In this document: piece after piece, positions 21,954-32,931 of the stretch | How positions within the stretch are numbered: the stretch's first letter is position 1 | Layout of the letters: the number at the start of each line of letters is the position of its first letter | Assembly: GCA_029844215.1 (NCBI GenBank) | Contig: CM056724.1 | Coordinates: forward strand, 89,175,093-89,239,092 | Direction: 5' to 3' | Source of the DNA: Przewalskia tangutica | Taxonomy: Eukaryota > Streptophyta > Magnoliopsida > Solanales > Solanaceae | DNA: 64,000 bases | Made by a program: the position numbers and the translations under genes | The notes under the pieces: generated by a model | What the model was told of the DNA's origin: nothing | The model's database searches: none | Seen by the model: the letters and a program-made list of their open reading frames with translations, nothing else

Positions 21954-24596
21954 TGTCACGCCCCGACTTTTCCTAAGTCTTTACTTAGGGCGTGATGGCA
22001 CCTGGACAATTATTTTCCACCAGGAGCACCATTTAATTCTCTTTATTTAGAAATTTAAACTTATATTCAAATACGGAGCTATTAATAAAAATAACAATAA
22101 AGAAATCTGTTTATGACTTTATTAAAAACATAACGCGAGCCCATGCTCGTGCAAATATTGTTTCTACCTAGACATACTGACAAAGATTATTCTAAGTTGG
22201 AAGGGAGATCATTCCACACGGGCATTTCCCGAGACACTGGAACTGACATCCTGAACCTGACGAATATTAAGCCCGAAGCAATGGACTTGGTATGACAAGA
22301 GGCTGCGGGACGATCGCTAGTCTTGGCGTGGAGTCTTTCCTCTATCACGCTTTCCTGAAACATGCTAAATAAAGAGTCAGCCCTACCATCTGGGGCTGAG
22401 TGAGAACCTTACCCTGCAATTCAAAGTAACACCACAATATTCCAAGCGCAATCACATTATAACGTATTAAGCATATTGCAAAAACATATCGACTCTACAA
22501 CATTTTTAAATATGCAACAACTCCTCATAGGAAATTCTCGGTTTAACTAACACTTCATTTTATCTCGTATTATACGTTAAGACATTTCCCTGCATTTCCA
22601 CATGTTTATTACATTTATGTATTTGTGAACGCGTATTCACTTTTCATATTTATATATAGGTGAACATGTATTCATCTTTCATATTTGTTGCGGCGTGCAA
22701 CCCGATCCATTATATTTACGTATTTGTGAACACGTATTCACTTTACGTTTTGTTGCGGCGTGCAATCCGATCCATTATGTTTACGTATTTGTGAACGCGT
22801 ATTCACTTTACGTTTTATTGCGGCGTGCAACCCGATCCATTATATTTACGTATTTGTGAACACGTATTCATTTTACGTTTTGTTGCGGCGTGCAACCCGA
22901 TCCATTATGTTTACGTATTTGTGAACGCGTATTTACTTTACGTTTTGTTGCGTGCGGCAGGCCCATTATATTTACGTATTTGTGAACACGTATTCACTTT
23001 ACGTTTTGTTGCGGCGTGCAACCCGATCCATTATGTTTATATTTATATATTTATGTGAACACGTATTCACTTTTCATATTTTTCAGAAGATCGAATAAAT
23101 AATATTTTCTTTCCCAACATTCTGTCATTCATACTTGTAAGTTGTAACGATTATAACTTTTTAACCATAACTCCAACTAAGGTGTTTCTCAAGCGGAAAC
23201 TAAGGTAAGACGGGGATCTTTCACTGTACCAAATTTCATTTAAAACTACTTTGGGTAACTAACACAAATTTATCCTCAAAACAGCCACATAAAATTTGTT
23301 TCGGCAGAATATTTATTAAACAGAACTCAATCTTAGAATAGTCATAACTCCTAATCTGTAAACCCGTTCAAGCCCCATAAAATCTCAAAACGACGAGAAC
23401 AGAGAGATACACGTCTCCATGTGAACCATCCTTTCATATTCTGTACCATTTGGTACCGTTTTACACTTTTATTCGCTGCCCTTCCTGGATCTCGATAGAT
23501 CCGAGGCAGAAACTTTAAACAGCGATAAATCTCAATCCGTAAGTCGGATAGACCCCCGTAAGGTCTCAAAATGTCCAAACCAGAGAGATATAGAACTTTC
23601 ATTTAGCACCAATTTTCATATTCCCCACAGATTAGTACAGTTTTACGTTTCAACGTCCTGACCTTCTGGATTCCGATGAATCCGAGGCAGTAACTTCAAA
23701 CTACAATAACTCTCAACTCGTAAGTCCGTTGTAACAACTCTTTATCAATATCTGTCCGTAACATATAGATTTACAACCATGTAAATTTTCATATAATTCT
23801 AGTAAGTAAAACTCAATAAACACAGTCCGTAATTATGCCTTTCCGAATTTGTGCCAAATCTAAGGCAGGAACTTTGAACTATGATAACTTTCAAACTGTA
23901 TGTCCATTTTACCTCATTTTTGGTTCTATATGATAATATTAGAGAGGTGTACCACTCTTCTGAATTTCATCAAATTCTAACAATTATAACTCAGTGAGAA
24001 CAGTTCGTAAAGTTCATGACGCAACTAGTTGTCTAAACAATCAAAAGTTCTATATTTCTTTTCAACACTCAATCCTTATTCTAACATGTATTGAACTAAA
24101 AATAAAGGATGTTACCAAGAATTTCTGAGTGAGAAAACTCACCTTGTAAGTGTGACGATTATTGTTGTGTGGTTGCTAAAATTATCCTTACTTCTCTAGT
24201 ATTTTGCTTCTTGTTTTTCTTGCCCTCTTGGTATTTTTTCCTCTTCTTTTCCCTTGTTTTTTTCTGATTTTCTAACCTTTATGTTATGTACTTTGTTTGT
24301 GTGTAAATACAATGTATAAGTGGAGAATTTTCTATAACCTATGAGAGGTGAAATGACAAGAGTTGGAGGGGAAATGAAAAGGGGGGAAGGGGTAAAGGAG
24401 TGGACGTGTGCTGCATGTTGCTGTTTTTTTTTGTTTTTTGTTTTCTTATTTTCATTTTATCTATCTATTTATCCAACTTTAATACTAACTCTATCCCATG
24501 CAATTTATTCTTTGTTTTCTTATATATATATATATTTTTATTAACCCAACCACAACTATATATATATATATATTTTTTTTTTTTCCGAATTTCACA
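21954..24596 (-). repeat. 3' LTR of the chromovirus (2643 bp)
   Basis: Plus-strand ends are TGTCACGCCCCGAC and GAATTTCACA. It is near-identical along its length to 29348-31975, with scattered substitutions and small indels. A tandem repeat lies at about 22680-23065. Confidence 0.92.
22680..23065 (-). repeat. Tandem repeat in the chromovirus 3' LTR, about 65-bp unit, six copies
   Basis: Each unit carries GCGGCGTGCAACCCGATCCA and GTGAACACGTATTCAC; the latter is partly self-complementary. The fifth unit is degenerate. The frame at 22825-23058 is made of these repeats. Confidence 0.85.
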
Positions 24597-24733
24597 TTCT
24601 CTCCTCCTTAAGCAACATTCGTCCTCGAATGTGAATAAGGTCGTAACATAATCACAATAATATTTATTGTTATTGTAACACTAATTTGGGGCTTCACATT
24701 CTCCCTTCCTTAAGAAGCATTCGTCCTCGAATG
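24597..24733 (-). other. Polypurine tract and adjacent hairpin, present twice
   Basis: Next to the LTR the minus strand reads CTTAAGGAGGAGAGAA, the polypurine tract. Just inside it is the perfect hairpin ACATTCG-TCCT-CGAATGT (24615-24632). About 100 bp further a second copy of the block occurs: TTCACATTCTCCCTTCC, with the hairpin CATTCG-TCCT-CGAATG (24718-24733). The same hairpin next to a polypurine tract occurs in a different family at 56497-56513. Confidence 0.75.
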
Positions 24734-24819
24734 AGAATAAGGTTGTAACACAATGCGTATAGACACATGAATGACACATATGAAGTACTATGTAATACAT
24801 TTTTTTATTACCTTAGTCA

Positions 24820-24965
24820 AATAGGAATGGATATTTGACTTTCATCGCCTCTTAGTTTCCCGGTGGCTTCCTCGTGGAGTGATTCTTCCATAGGACTTTC
24901 ACTAAGCAATATCTTTATTTCTAAGGCGTTGGACCTTTCTATCAAGTATTTCTACCGAGCCTCTT
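24820..24965 (-). pseudogene. Chromodomain relic at the end of the chromovirus integrase
   Basis: Translation of the minus strand gives EILDRKVQRLRNKDIA and then, after a stop and frame change, VLWKNHSTRKPPGN followed by MKVKYP. These correspond to the LDRK-LRNK stretch and the VLWrNhs...TWE...mk.rYP core of a plant chromovirus chromodomain. The TWE position is mutated to a stop-containing stretch. Confidence 0.75.
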
Positions 24966-25494
24966 CATATTGAAGCTCTTTATTAAGAACTATCTCACGG
25001 GAAGGATGACGTGACTTGGATCGTGCAAGTATTTTCGTAACATTGACACATGAAATCTGGATGCCTTGCTTCCACTCTTGTGGAAGTGCTAATTCGTAAG
25101 CCACATTTCCCACTCTTGTGAGATCTCATATGGCCCAATAAACCTTGGGCTCAATTTCCCTTTCTTACCAGCGCATAACTCCGCCATTGGGGACACTTTT
25201 AAAAATACTTTCTCCTCTTGAAATTCAAGATCTCTTTTAGATGATCGCGTATGAATTATGGCTATGAGCTGTTTTGATCCTCTCGAACCATTTGTACCTT
25301 ATCATTTGTTTCTGAATGACTTGGTCCGAGCGATTCGTCTCACCCACCTCGAATCATCCAGTGGAGACCTACATTTTCGTCCATATAATGCTTCAAACGG
25401 GGCCATTTGTATGCTAGAGTGAAAACTATTGTTGTGGCGAACTCAATTAGACATAGATGGTCGACGAACTTCCACGAAAATCTAACACACAAGA
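24966..25494 (-). pseudogene. C-terminal integrase region of the chromovirus, decayed
   Basis: By position this links the DDE core to the chromodomain. Short minus-strand pieces resemble the usual sequence (for example LSPRFIGPYEIS and KWLTN-like words), but stops and frameshifts are frequent. Confidence 0.55.
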
Positions 25495-26022
25495 TCACAA
25501 CATGTCGCCGAGTGTTTGAATTGTTCGCTCGACTTGCCCATCTGTTTGCGGGTGGAAAGCGGTGCTTAACTTAACTTTTGTCGAGACCTGTGGAAACTTT
25601 GCCAAAAGTGTGAGGTGAGCGGGAACCCTATCTGAAATAATTTGTAAGGAATCCGTGTAACGCACAATCTCCTCAAATAAATCTGTGTCTTGTGGTGCGC
25701 GTCGTAGTCTTGACCAGGTAAGAAATTGGTGACTTTGTGGCCGATCAACAATCACCCAAATAGAATCGTACCCTTCTCGAGTTTTCGGTAGACCAGTTAC
25801 AAAATCCATATGAATCGCCTCCCATTTTCACATGGGGACTCCAATGTCCTGAAGTAATCCGTCAGGTTTTTGATGTTCATCTTTCACCTGCTGACATATA
25901 AGACACCTCCCGACAAACTCCGCAACGTCTTTCTTCATCCCGTCCCACCAGTAATTTGCCTTGAGGTCACGATACATTTTTGTTGACCTAGATGAATGAA
26001 ATATCTTGTGTTGTGACCTCAT
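25495..26022 (-). pseudogene. Integrase: zinc-binding and DDE core of the chromovirus
   Basis: The frame 25828-26022 has a GRCLICQQVKDEHQKPDGLL block, the Cys pair of the zinc-binding domain. The frame 25495-25809 has MDFVTGLPKTREGYDSIWVI, then VDR, then IISDR, then FHPQTDGQVERTIQTL. All three catalytic acid positions (the Asp in the first block, the Asp of SDR and the Glu of QVERT) can be seen. Frames shift between the two segments. Confidence 0.85.
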
Positions 26023-27480
26023 CTAAGATCTTCCTCCTTAGATCCTTTACCAGGAACACATAACCTACCCTTATACCGAAGGTTCCGTCATTATCTCCCA
26101 ATGTAAAGCGTGAAGGTTTTCCCGTTGGATCCTCTCCGAAATCCAACAAACTCCGTATCCTCAAATGACTTTCTTTTATTTACGAAGCTAAAGCGATGCG
26201 AGGTATCATGTACCACCACCCTACCTTCACCGATCTCGGTTAAGCTAACCAGAGGTTTCTCGATCTTTGTACCTCGAACAATACCCTCTTTTGTATTGCC
26301 AAATGGGCCAAGCGCCCATTGATCTCTCTTGAGTCGTCGGCCACCACGTTAGCTTTCGGGATGGTAAAGAATACTAAGGTCATAATCCTTAAGCAACTCT
26401 AACCATCTTCTTTGCCTGAGATTCAAATCCCTGCGTGGTTATGTCGCAAACTCTTATGATCTGTAAATATGTCCACATGCACACCATACAAATAATGTCT
26501 CCATATTCGTAAGGCAAACACCACCGCAGACTAATTCCAAGTCATGAGTTGGGTAATTCTTCTCATGTATCTTCATTGTCTAGATCATACGCAATAACCT
26601 TTCCAAATGCGTCAAGACACATCCTAACCCAACTCTAGAGGCATCGCAATAGGCGTGAATCCTTCGTCCCGATGGTAAGGTTAGGAGTGGTGCGATGAGT
26701 CAACAATTCCTTTAGTTTCGAAAACTTGTTTCACATGCTTACGACCATTTGGTACTTAACCGCTTTTTAGTCAACCGGGTTAAAGGAAGCGGCGTGACTA
26801 GAAAAACCTTTACGAATCTTACATGATACCCACCAAACCCAAGAAACTTTTAACCTCTGCCGGAGTGGTCGGTTTGGCGATTCTTCACTTCTTCTATCTT
26901 ACGGGGTCTACCATAATTTCATCCCCGACACAACATGACCCAAAAGGCTATCTTTTCCAACCAAAATTCACACTTTGAAAATTTAGCATATAGTTTCTCT
27001 GTTTCAAGACTTGAAGCACTACCCTCGGACGCTCTTCATGTTCTTCAACTCTTCTTGTAGATTAGGATATCATCTATGAACACAATCACGAACAAATCTA
27101 GGAATGGTTTGAAGATTATGTTCATTAAATCCATAAAAGCATTTGGGGCATTGGTTAACCAAAAGACGTGACGAGAACTCATAATGGTCGTATCGGGTTC
27201 TAAAGGTTGTTTTGGATATATCATCCGGATTTATTTTCACTTTGGTGATATCGACGGAGATCAATCTTGGAAAAATATCTAGCTCGCGAAGTTGGTCAAA
27301 AGATCATCGATTCTTGGTAATGGGTATCGGTTCTTGATCGTGACCTTATTGAGTGCCGATAATCGATGCACGTTCGGAGCGATCCGTCTTTCTTTTTCAC
27401 AAGCAGATCGTGCACTGAGGGGAAACACTAGGCTTTATAAAGCCTTTATCCAGAAGATCCTTCAATTGTTCTTTTAACTC
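26023..27480 (-). pseudogene. Reverse transcriptase and RNase H relic of the chromovirus
   Basis: The RT catalytic block VFIDDILI is encoded at 27061-27083 on the minus strand. Upstream, the frame 27070-27264 has KTTFRTRYDHYEF, the standard conserved RT stretch. RNase H is marked by YCDASRVGLGCVLTHLER at about 26595-26652. Many frameshifts and stops interrupt the region. Confidence 0.85.
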
Positions 27481-28095
27481 CCTCAATTCAGCTGGGTACA
27501 TTCGATATGGAGGAATATAGCAAACTACACTTCTCTATCCGGAGGAAGGCCTGGAAGATCTTCAGGAAAACCTCCGGAAAATTTCGAACAATAGGAACAC
27601 CATTCACTGCTGGGGATTTCTTTTGGGTATCCACTATATTAGCCAGATATGCATACTCCACTCTATGACTTCTCAATAACTCTTGAGCCCCAAGGTAGGA
27701 AATAAACTGACCTGAAGATATTTCAACCCTACCCCTTATAACAACTTCTGGTTCTCCGGGAAAAGTTAATCTCACTATCTTTCGCCGACAATCTAACATG
27801 GCATAACATGCCGACAACCAATCCATACCCAAAATGACGTCGAAGTTTACCATACCAAGTAGTACTAGGTTCACCATTGTTCCCCTGCCATTCACTTCTA
27901 ATGGGAAATTATTTACACTCGAGAGGCCCAAATTGAGGCCCCTACTGGTGTCATAACCTCAAAAGGTTCACTTAAATAAGAAGGTTCTACGTGTAAATTC
28001 TTAGCAAAGCCCATTGACACATATGAAAATGTAGAGTCGGGATCGTACAATACAAATGCAGGAATACTCGAGACTAGCAAAATACTTGTGACCAC
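27481..28095 (-). pseudogene. Aspartic protease relic of the chromovirus
   Basis: The frame 27913-28095 contains FVLYDPDSTFSYVS; chromoviruses normally have D-[PST]-G-[AS]-T-[FH] here, so the Gly after the catalytic Asp region is changed to Asp. The next frame (27488-27931) has VILGMDWLSACYAMLDCRRK, the conserved flap-distal block of this family. Confidence 0.8.
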
Positions 28096-29330
28096 GCGTT
28101 AGATCTTACGCGCCTCATTCCTGCAGGGCAAAGCGTAGGCCGATTAAATTGTTGGGTTGTTGACCTCCACAACTCTGGCGGGGTTGGTTTCACGATTTCC
28201 TGAGGCGATTGTGGTTGCTTCGACCTCACTGAATAGATTGTATTTGAGTCCTCTTTTGCAATCTCAGACATAGTGGTGATTCTCCACGATTATAACATGA
28301 CCGTTAGAGCCGACATTCTCCAGCGTATTTCCTTTGACAAATCTTACAAACCGGTTTGTCCCCTCCTGTGTTAGGATTGATGGCCTTGTCCTTGCTCACT
28401 TGGTGATTAAACCAACTGTTCCCCTTAGGCTTGAAATAAGATTGGCCCATAGATTGGTTCGGTCTTGAAGATCCCTTACTAAACTCCTGCTTCTGATTTT
28501 GACTCTGACTAAATGATCCTGACGTCCGAAGCCTTTTCTGCGATTTTTTTTTTGTTGCTTTAGCAAAACCTTCTATCCTCATTGTCATACCGACGATCTG
28601 AAGGTATGCCCGATAATGGGCTAATGCCACTACCTTCCCTTCCAAGTTTGGGTTTAAACTCTTAACAACTCTTTTGACCTTCTCCCTTTCTGTAGGAATA
28701 ATATGTGCGTTGTATGCTGACAATCGGATGAATTAGGTATTGTATTATATCACATTGCGGTCTCCTTGTTTCAACAGTCCAAACTCACGTCGGCGCGTCT
28801 TTTGGGAGTTAGGCATGTACTTTTCGCGAATGCGGCTCTGAACTCCCCGCGTCGCCGGTGGTGACATCGGAAGATGATTTCTTTTAAAATTTCTCCACCA
28901 CTCGTGTGTCGTCCACTAACCGTGCGATTACCAAATTGGCGTCATGCGTCTCCACGTCCTCGTGTAAGCGATGGGTTTTCTACCTCATCGAGAAATACTA
29001 TTGGGTTAGACTTGTAGTCCTTCCTGTATAGATATGTTCCTCTTCTCACAAAATTTGCCCATAGTCTATCGGTACCTCTCCTACCTTTTGGTCGGTGGTG
29101 CGATCACATCTGGTTATTTTATCGTTGTACACTCCTTCCACAATCCTTTGAAGGAGGTAGTACGAGAACCAAGTCTTTGAAAAGACTCAAGATGAGCGCG
29201 AGAAGAGTATGAAAGAAGTGAAACTTTAGGATGTTATTAGTTTACTTATTACTAAGGTGGCGCGCCAAGTCGCAATAAGTAACCGTTCAAACATGACTCG
29301 AAGAAACTTCCTAGAATCTCCTAACTTTGG
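28096..29330 (-). pseudogene. gag relic of the chromovirus
   Basis: The frame 28304-28723 has an EREKVKRVVKSLNPNLEG stretch followed by a Ser/Gln/Lys-rich linker and VCKICQRKYAGECRL at its end, the usual lead-in to the gag zinc knuckle. The knuckle itself (about 28270-28300) is recognisable only as CYNRGES after a frameshift, with the second Cys lost. Upstream to 29330 the N-terminal gag is too decayed to follow. Confidence 0.75.
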
Positions 29331-29347
29331 TTTAGCTCGATACAACT
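29331..29347 (-). other. Primer binding site of the chromovirus (initiator-Met type)
   Basis: On the minus strand the bases right after the 5' LTR read AGTTGTATCGAGCTAAA. This resembles the TTGGTATCAGAGC initiator-methionine site used by many plant Ty3/gypsy elements, with several changes. Confidence 0.65.
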
Positions 29348-31975
29348 TGTCGCCAGGCTTTTCCTAAGTCTTTACTTAGGGCGTGATGGCACCTGGACAA
29401 TTATTTTCCACCAGGAGCACCATTTAATTCTCTTTATTTAGAAATTTAAACTTATATTCAAATACGGAGCTATTAATAAAAATAACAATAAAGAAATCTG
29501 TTTATGACTTTATTAAAAACATAACGCGAGCCCATGCTCGTGCAAATATTGTTTCTACCTAGACATACTGACAAAGATTATTCTAAGTTGGAAGGGAGAT
29601 CATTCCACACGGGCATTTCCCGAGACACTGGAACTGACATCCTGAACCTGACGAATACCAAGCCCGAAGCAATGGACTTGGTATGACAAGAGGCTGCATG
29701 ACGATCGCTAGCCTTGGCGTGAAGCCTTTCCTCTATCACGCTTTCCTGAAACATGTTAAATAAAGTCATTACCCGTACAATGGTGGTGAACTCTACCTGC
29801 AATTCAAAGTAACACCACAATATTCCAAGCGCAATCACATTATAACGTATTAAGCATATTGCAAAAACATATCAGGCTACAACATTTTTAAATATGCAAC
29901 AACTCCTCATAGGAAATTCTCGGTTTAACTAACACTTCATTTTATCTCGTATTATACGTTAAGACATTTCCCTGCATTTCCACATGTTTATTACATTTAT
30001 GTATTTGTGAACGCGTATTCACTTTTCATATTTATATATAGGTGAACATGTATTCATCTTTCATATTTGTTGCGGCGTGCAACCCGATCCATTATATTTA
30101 CGTATTTGTGAACACGTATTCACTTTACATTTTGTTGCGTGCAACCCGATCCATTATGTTTACGTATTTGTGAGCGTATTCACTTTACGTTTTATTGCGG
30201 CGTGCAACCCGATCCATTATATTTACGTATTTGTGAACACGTATTCACTTTACGTTTTGTTGCGGCGTGCAACCCGATCCATTATGTTTACGTATTTGTG
30301 AACGCGTATTCACTTTACGTTTTGTTGCGGCGTGCAACCCGACCCATTATATTTACGTATTTGTGAACACGTATTCACTTTACGTTTTGTTGCGGCGTGC
30401 AACCCGATCCATTATGTTTATATTTATATATTTATGTGAACACGTATTCACTTTTCATATTTTTCAGAAGATCGAATAAATAATATTCTCTTTCCCAACA
30501 TTATGTCATTCATACTTGTAACGATTATAACTTTTTAACCATAACTCCAACTAAGGTGTTTCTCAAGCGGAAACTAAGGTAAGACGGGGATCTTTCACTG
30601 TACCAAATTTCATTTAAAACTACTTTGGGTAACTAACACAAATTTATCCTCAAAACAGCCACATAAAATTTGTTTCGGCAGAATTTTTATTAAACAGAAC
30701 TCAATCTTAGAATAGTCATAACTCCTAATCTGTAAACCCGTTCAAGCCCCATAAAATCTCAAAACGACGAGAACAGAGAGATACACGTCTCCATGTGAAC
30801 CATCCTTTCATATTCTGTACCATTTGGTACAGTTTTACACTTTTATTCGCTGCCCTTCCTGGATCTCGATAGATCCGAGGCAGAAACTTTAAACAGCGAT
30901 AACTCTCAATCCGTAAGTTGTATAGACCCCAGTAAGGTCTCAAAATGTCCACAACAGAGATATCTAGAACTTTCATTTAGCACAAATTTTCATATTCCCC
31001 ACAGATTAGTACAGTTTTACATTTCAACGTCCTGCCCTTCTGGATTCCGATGAATCCGAGGCAGCAACTTCAAACTACAATAACTCTCAACTCGTAAGTC
31101 CGTTTTAACAAATCTTTATCTATATCAGTCCGTAACAGATAGATTTACAACCATGTAAATTTTCATATAATTCTAGTAAGTAAAACTCAATAAAAACAGT
31201 CCGTAATTATGCCTTTCCGAATTTCGGCCAAATCTAAGGCAGAAACTTTGAACTATGATAAGTTTCAAACCGTATGTCCATTTTACCTCATTTTTGGTTC
31301 TATATGATAATATTAGAGAGGTGTACCACGCTTCCGAATTTCATCAAATTCTAACAATTATAACTCAGTAAGAACAGTTCGTAAAGTTCATGACGCAACT
31401 AGTTGTCTAAACAATCAAAAGTTCTATATTTCTTTTCAACACTCAATCCTTATTCTAACATGTATTGAACTAAAAATAAAGGATGTTACCAAGAATTTCT
31501 GAGTGAGAAAACTCACCTTGTAAGTGTGACGATTATTGTTGTGTGGTTGCTAAAATTATCCTTACTTCTCTAGTATTTTGCTTCTTGTTCTTCTTGCCCT
31601 CTTGGTATTTTTTCCTCATCTTTTCCCTTGTTTTTTTCTGATTTTCTAACCTTTATGTTATGTACTTTGTTTGTGTGTAAATACAATGTATAAGTGGAGA
31701 ATTTTCTATAACCTATGAGAGGTGAAATGACAAGAGTTGGAGGGGAAATGAAAAGGGGGGAAGGGGTAAAGGGGTGGACGTGTGCTGCATGTTGCTGTTT
31801 TTTTTTTGTTTTGTTTTTTGTTTTTTGTTTTCTTATTTTCATTTTATCTATCTATTTATCCAACTTTAATATTAACTCTATCCCATGCAATTTATTCGTT
31901 GTTTTCTTATATATATATATTTTTATTAACCCAACCACAACTATATATATATATATTTTTTTTCCGGATTTCACA
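29348..31975 (-). repeat. 5' LTR of the chromovirus (2628 bp)
   Basis: It matches 21954-24596 along its whole length. Its internal-side end is altered (TGTCGCCAGG in place of TGTCACGCCCCG), probably by small deletions. Its outer end is GGATTTCACA. Confidence 0.92.
30060..30445 (-). repeat. Tandem repeat in the chromovirus 5' LTR, about 65-bp unit, six copies
   Basis: Same unit as in the 3' LTR. Copy number appears equal, but individual units carry different substitutions and one short deletion. Confidence 0.85.
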
Positions 31976-32931
31976 TCGTGGGTCGTGGACACCCTTGGAT
32001 TCTTAAGTGCGTTCATTTGAGGCGGTCTGTCCTCGCGCTTAAATAGGTGGTCTCCTACAAGGTATCCTGCAATACCTAGCTTCACAAGCGTTAAGAACCA
32101 TTAAAAGTTTCCCAAACCTAACATCAACTATTAAAGACCATTAAAAAAATTGGAAGCTTAACCTTTACCCCCTCTGCAGGTAGCACTTAATGTCTATCAC
32201 GGGAATGGCCTTGGATTATGTTTCATAAGAAATCATTATCCAAAGTGATATTGCTTTCATCGAAGAGTTCAACTGAACCTTTACAGTTTAGTTTTCTCAT
32301 TGAACCTTATTCATGTGATCTCCAGTCTGTAAGATTGGGTGTCCACTATATTGGCTTTTATTGATTGGGTTTTAAGCCAATTCCTCTACACAGGCGGACA
32401 TCTTGATTTGTGGGTAACCCATTAACTTTAAAAGGTCTGTTATATCCTTCAATTTGTAATCAAGGATGTGTCACCTGATCAACTACCATACGATTTTATG
32501 TCTGCGATAAGTATGTCCAGACACCGTCATTCGTGCTCTCACAGTGTCAAACTAGAGCAGCCACGAGTTACTCCCAAGAAGGGACATCCTCTAAGAGGTC
32601 GTGGTTACTCAACTTCTTGTCATGTTTTCTGCAAAGCCATGACCTCCGATTCCATCATGAATCGTCCGATGCAAGATTTGCTTAGAGAATTTCCCTAAGA
32701 CACACCATGCACATTGGTGTTCTTCAGGTCTTATGTCCAGTTTGCATCATGTTGTTCTCCCAGAACCACTGGACATCCAGAATATCATAGATAAGCGAAT
32801 AATTCAGATGTCGTCACATCTAATTTAACACCTTCTATTGATTATTTCCAGAAGCACTAGTGAACCTTAGTTCAACTGGTCTTCGTTTATGAAGCGATAC
32901 CAGGTCATTTGTAGTGTGACCTGAGCATATC
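31976..32931. repeat. Unclassified repeat-like region, right of the chromovirus insertion
   Basis: Continuation of 20630-21953 across the insertion. The first five bases are the target duplication. The frame at 32468-32698 has no recognised domain. Words such as CACAGTGTC and GATCTCCAGTCTGTAAGAT suggest a transposon origin, but I cannot name the family. Confidence 0.4.

Larger units (their letters stand above)
21954..31975 (-). mobile_element. Ty3/gypsy chromovirus, structurally complete, 10.0 kb, coding region mutated
   Basis: The two LTRs (21954-24596 and 29348-31975) flank an internal region on the minus strand, in the order primer site, gag, protease, RT, RNase H, integrase, chromodomain, polypurine tract. 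The outside bases are TCGTG at 21949-21953 and again at 31976-31980, a perfect 5-bp target duplication. A chromodomain after the integrase and 2.6-kb LTRs suggest a Tekay/Del-like chromovirus. Chromodomains of this group tether integration to heterochromatin marks. Frameshifts break every domain, so the element cannot be autonomous now. Confidence 0.92.
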
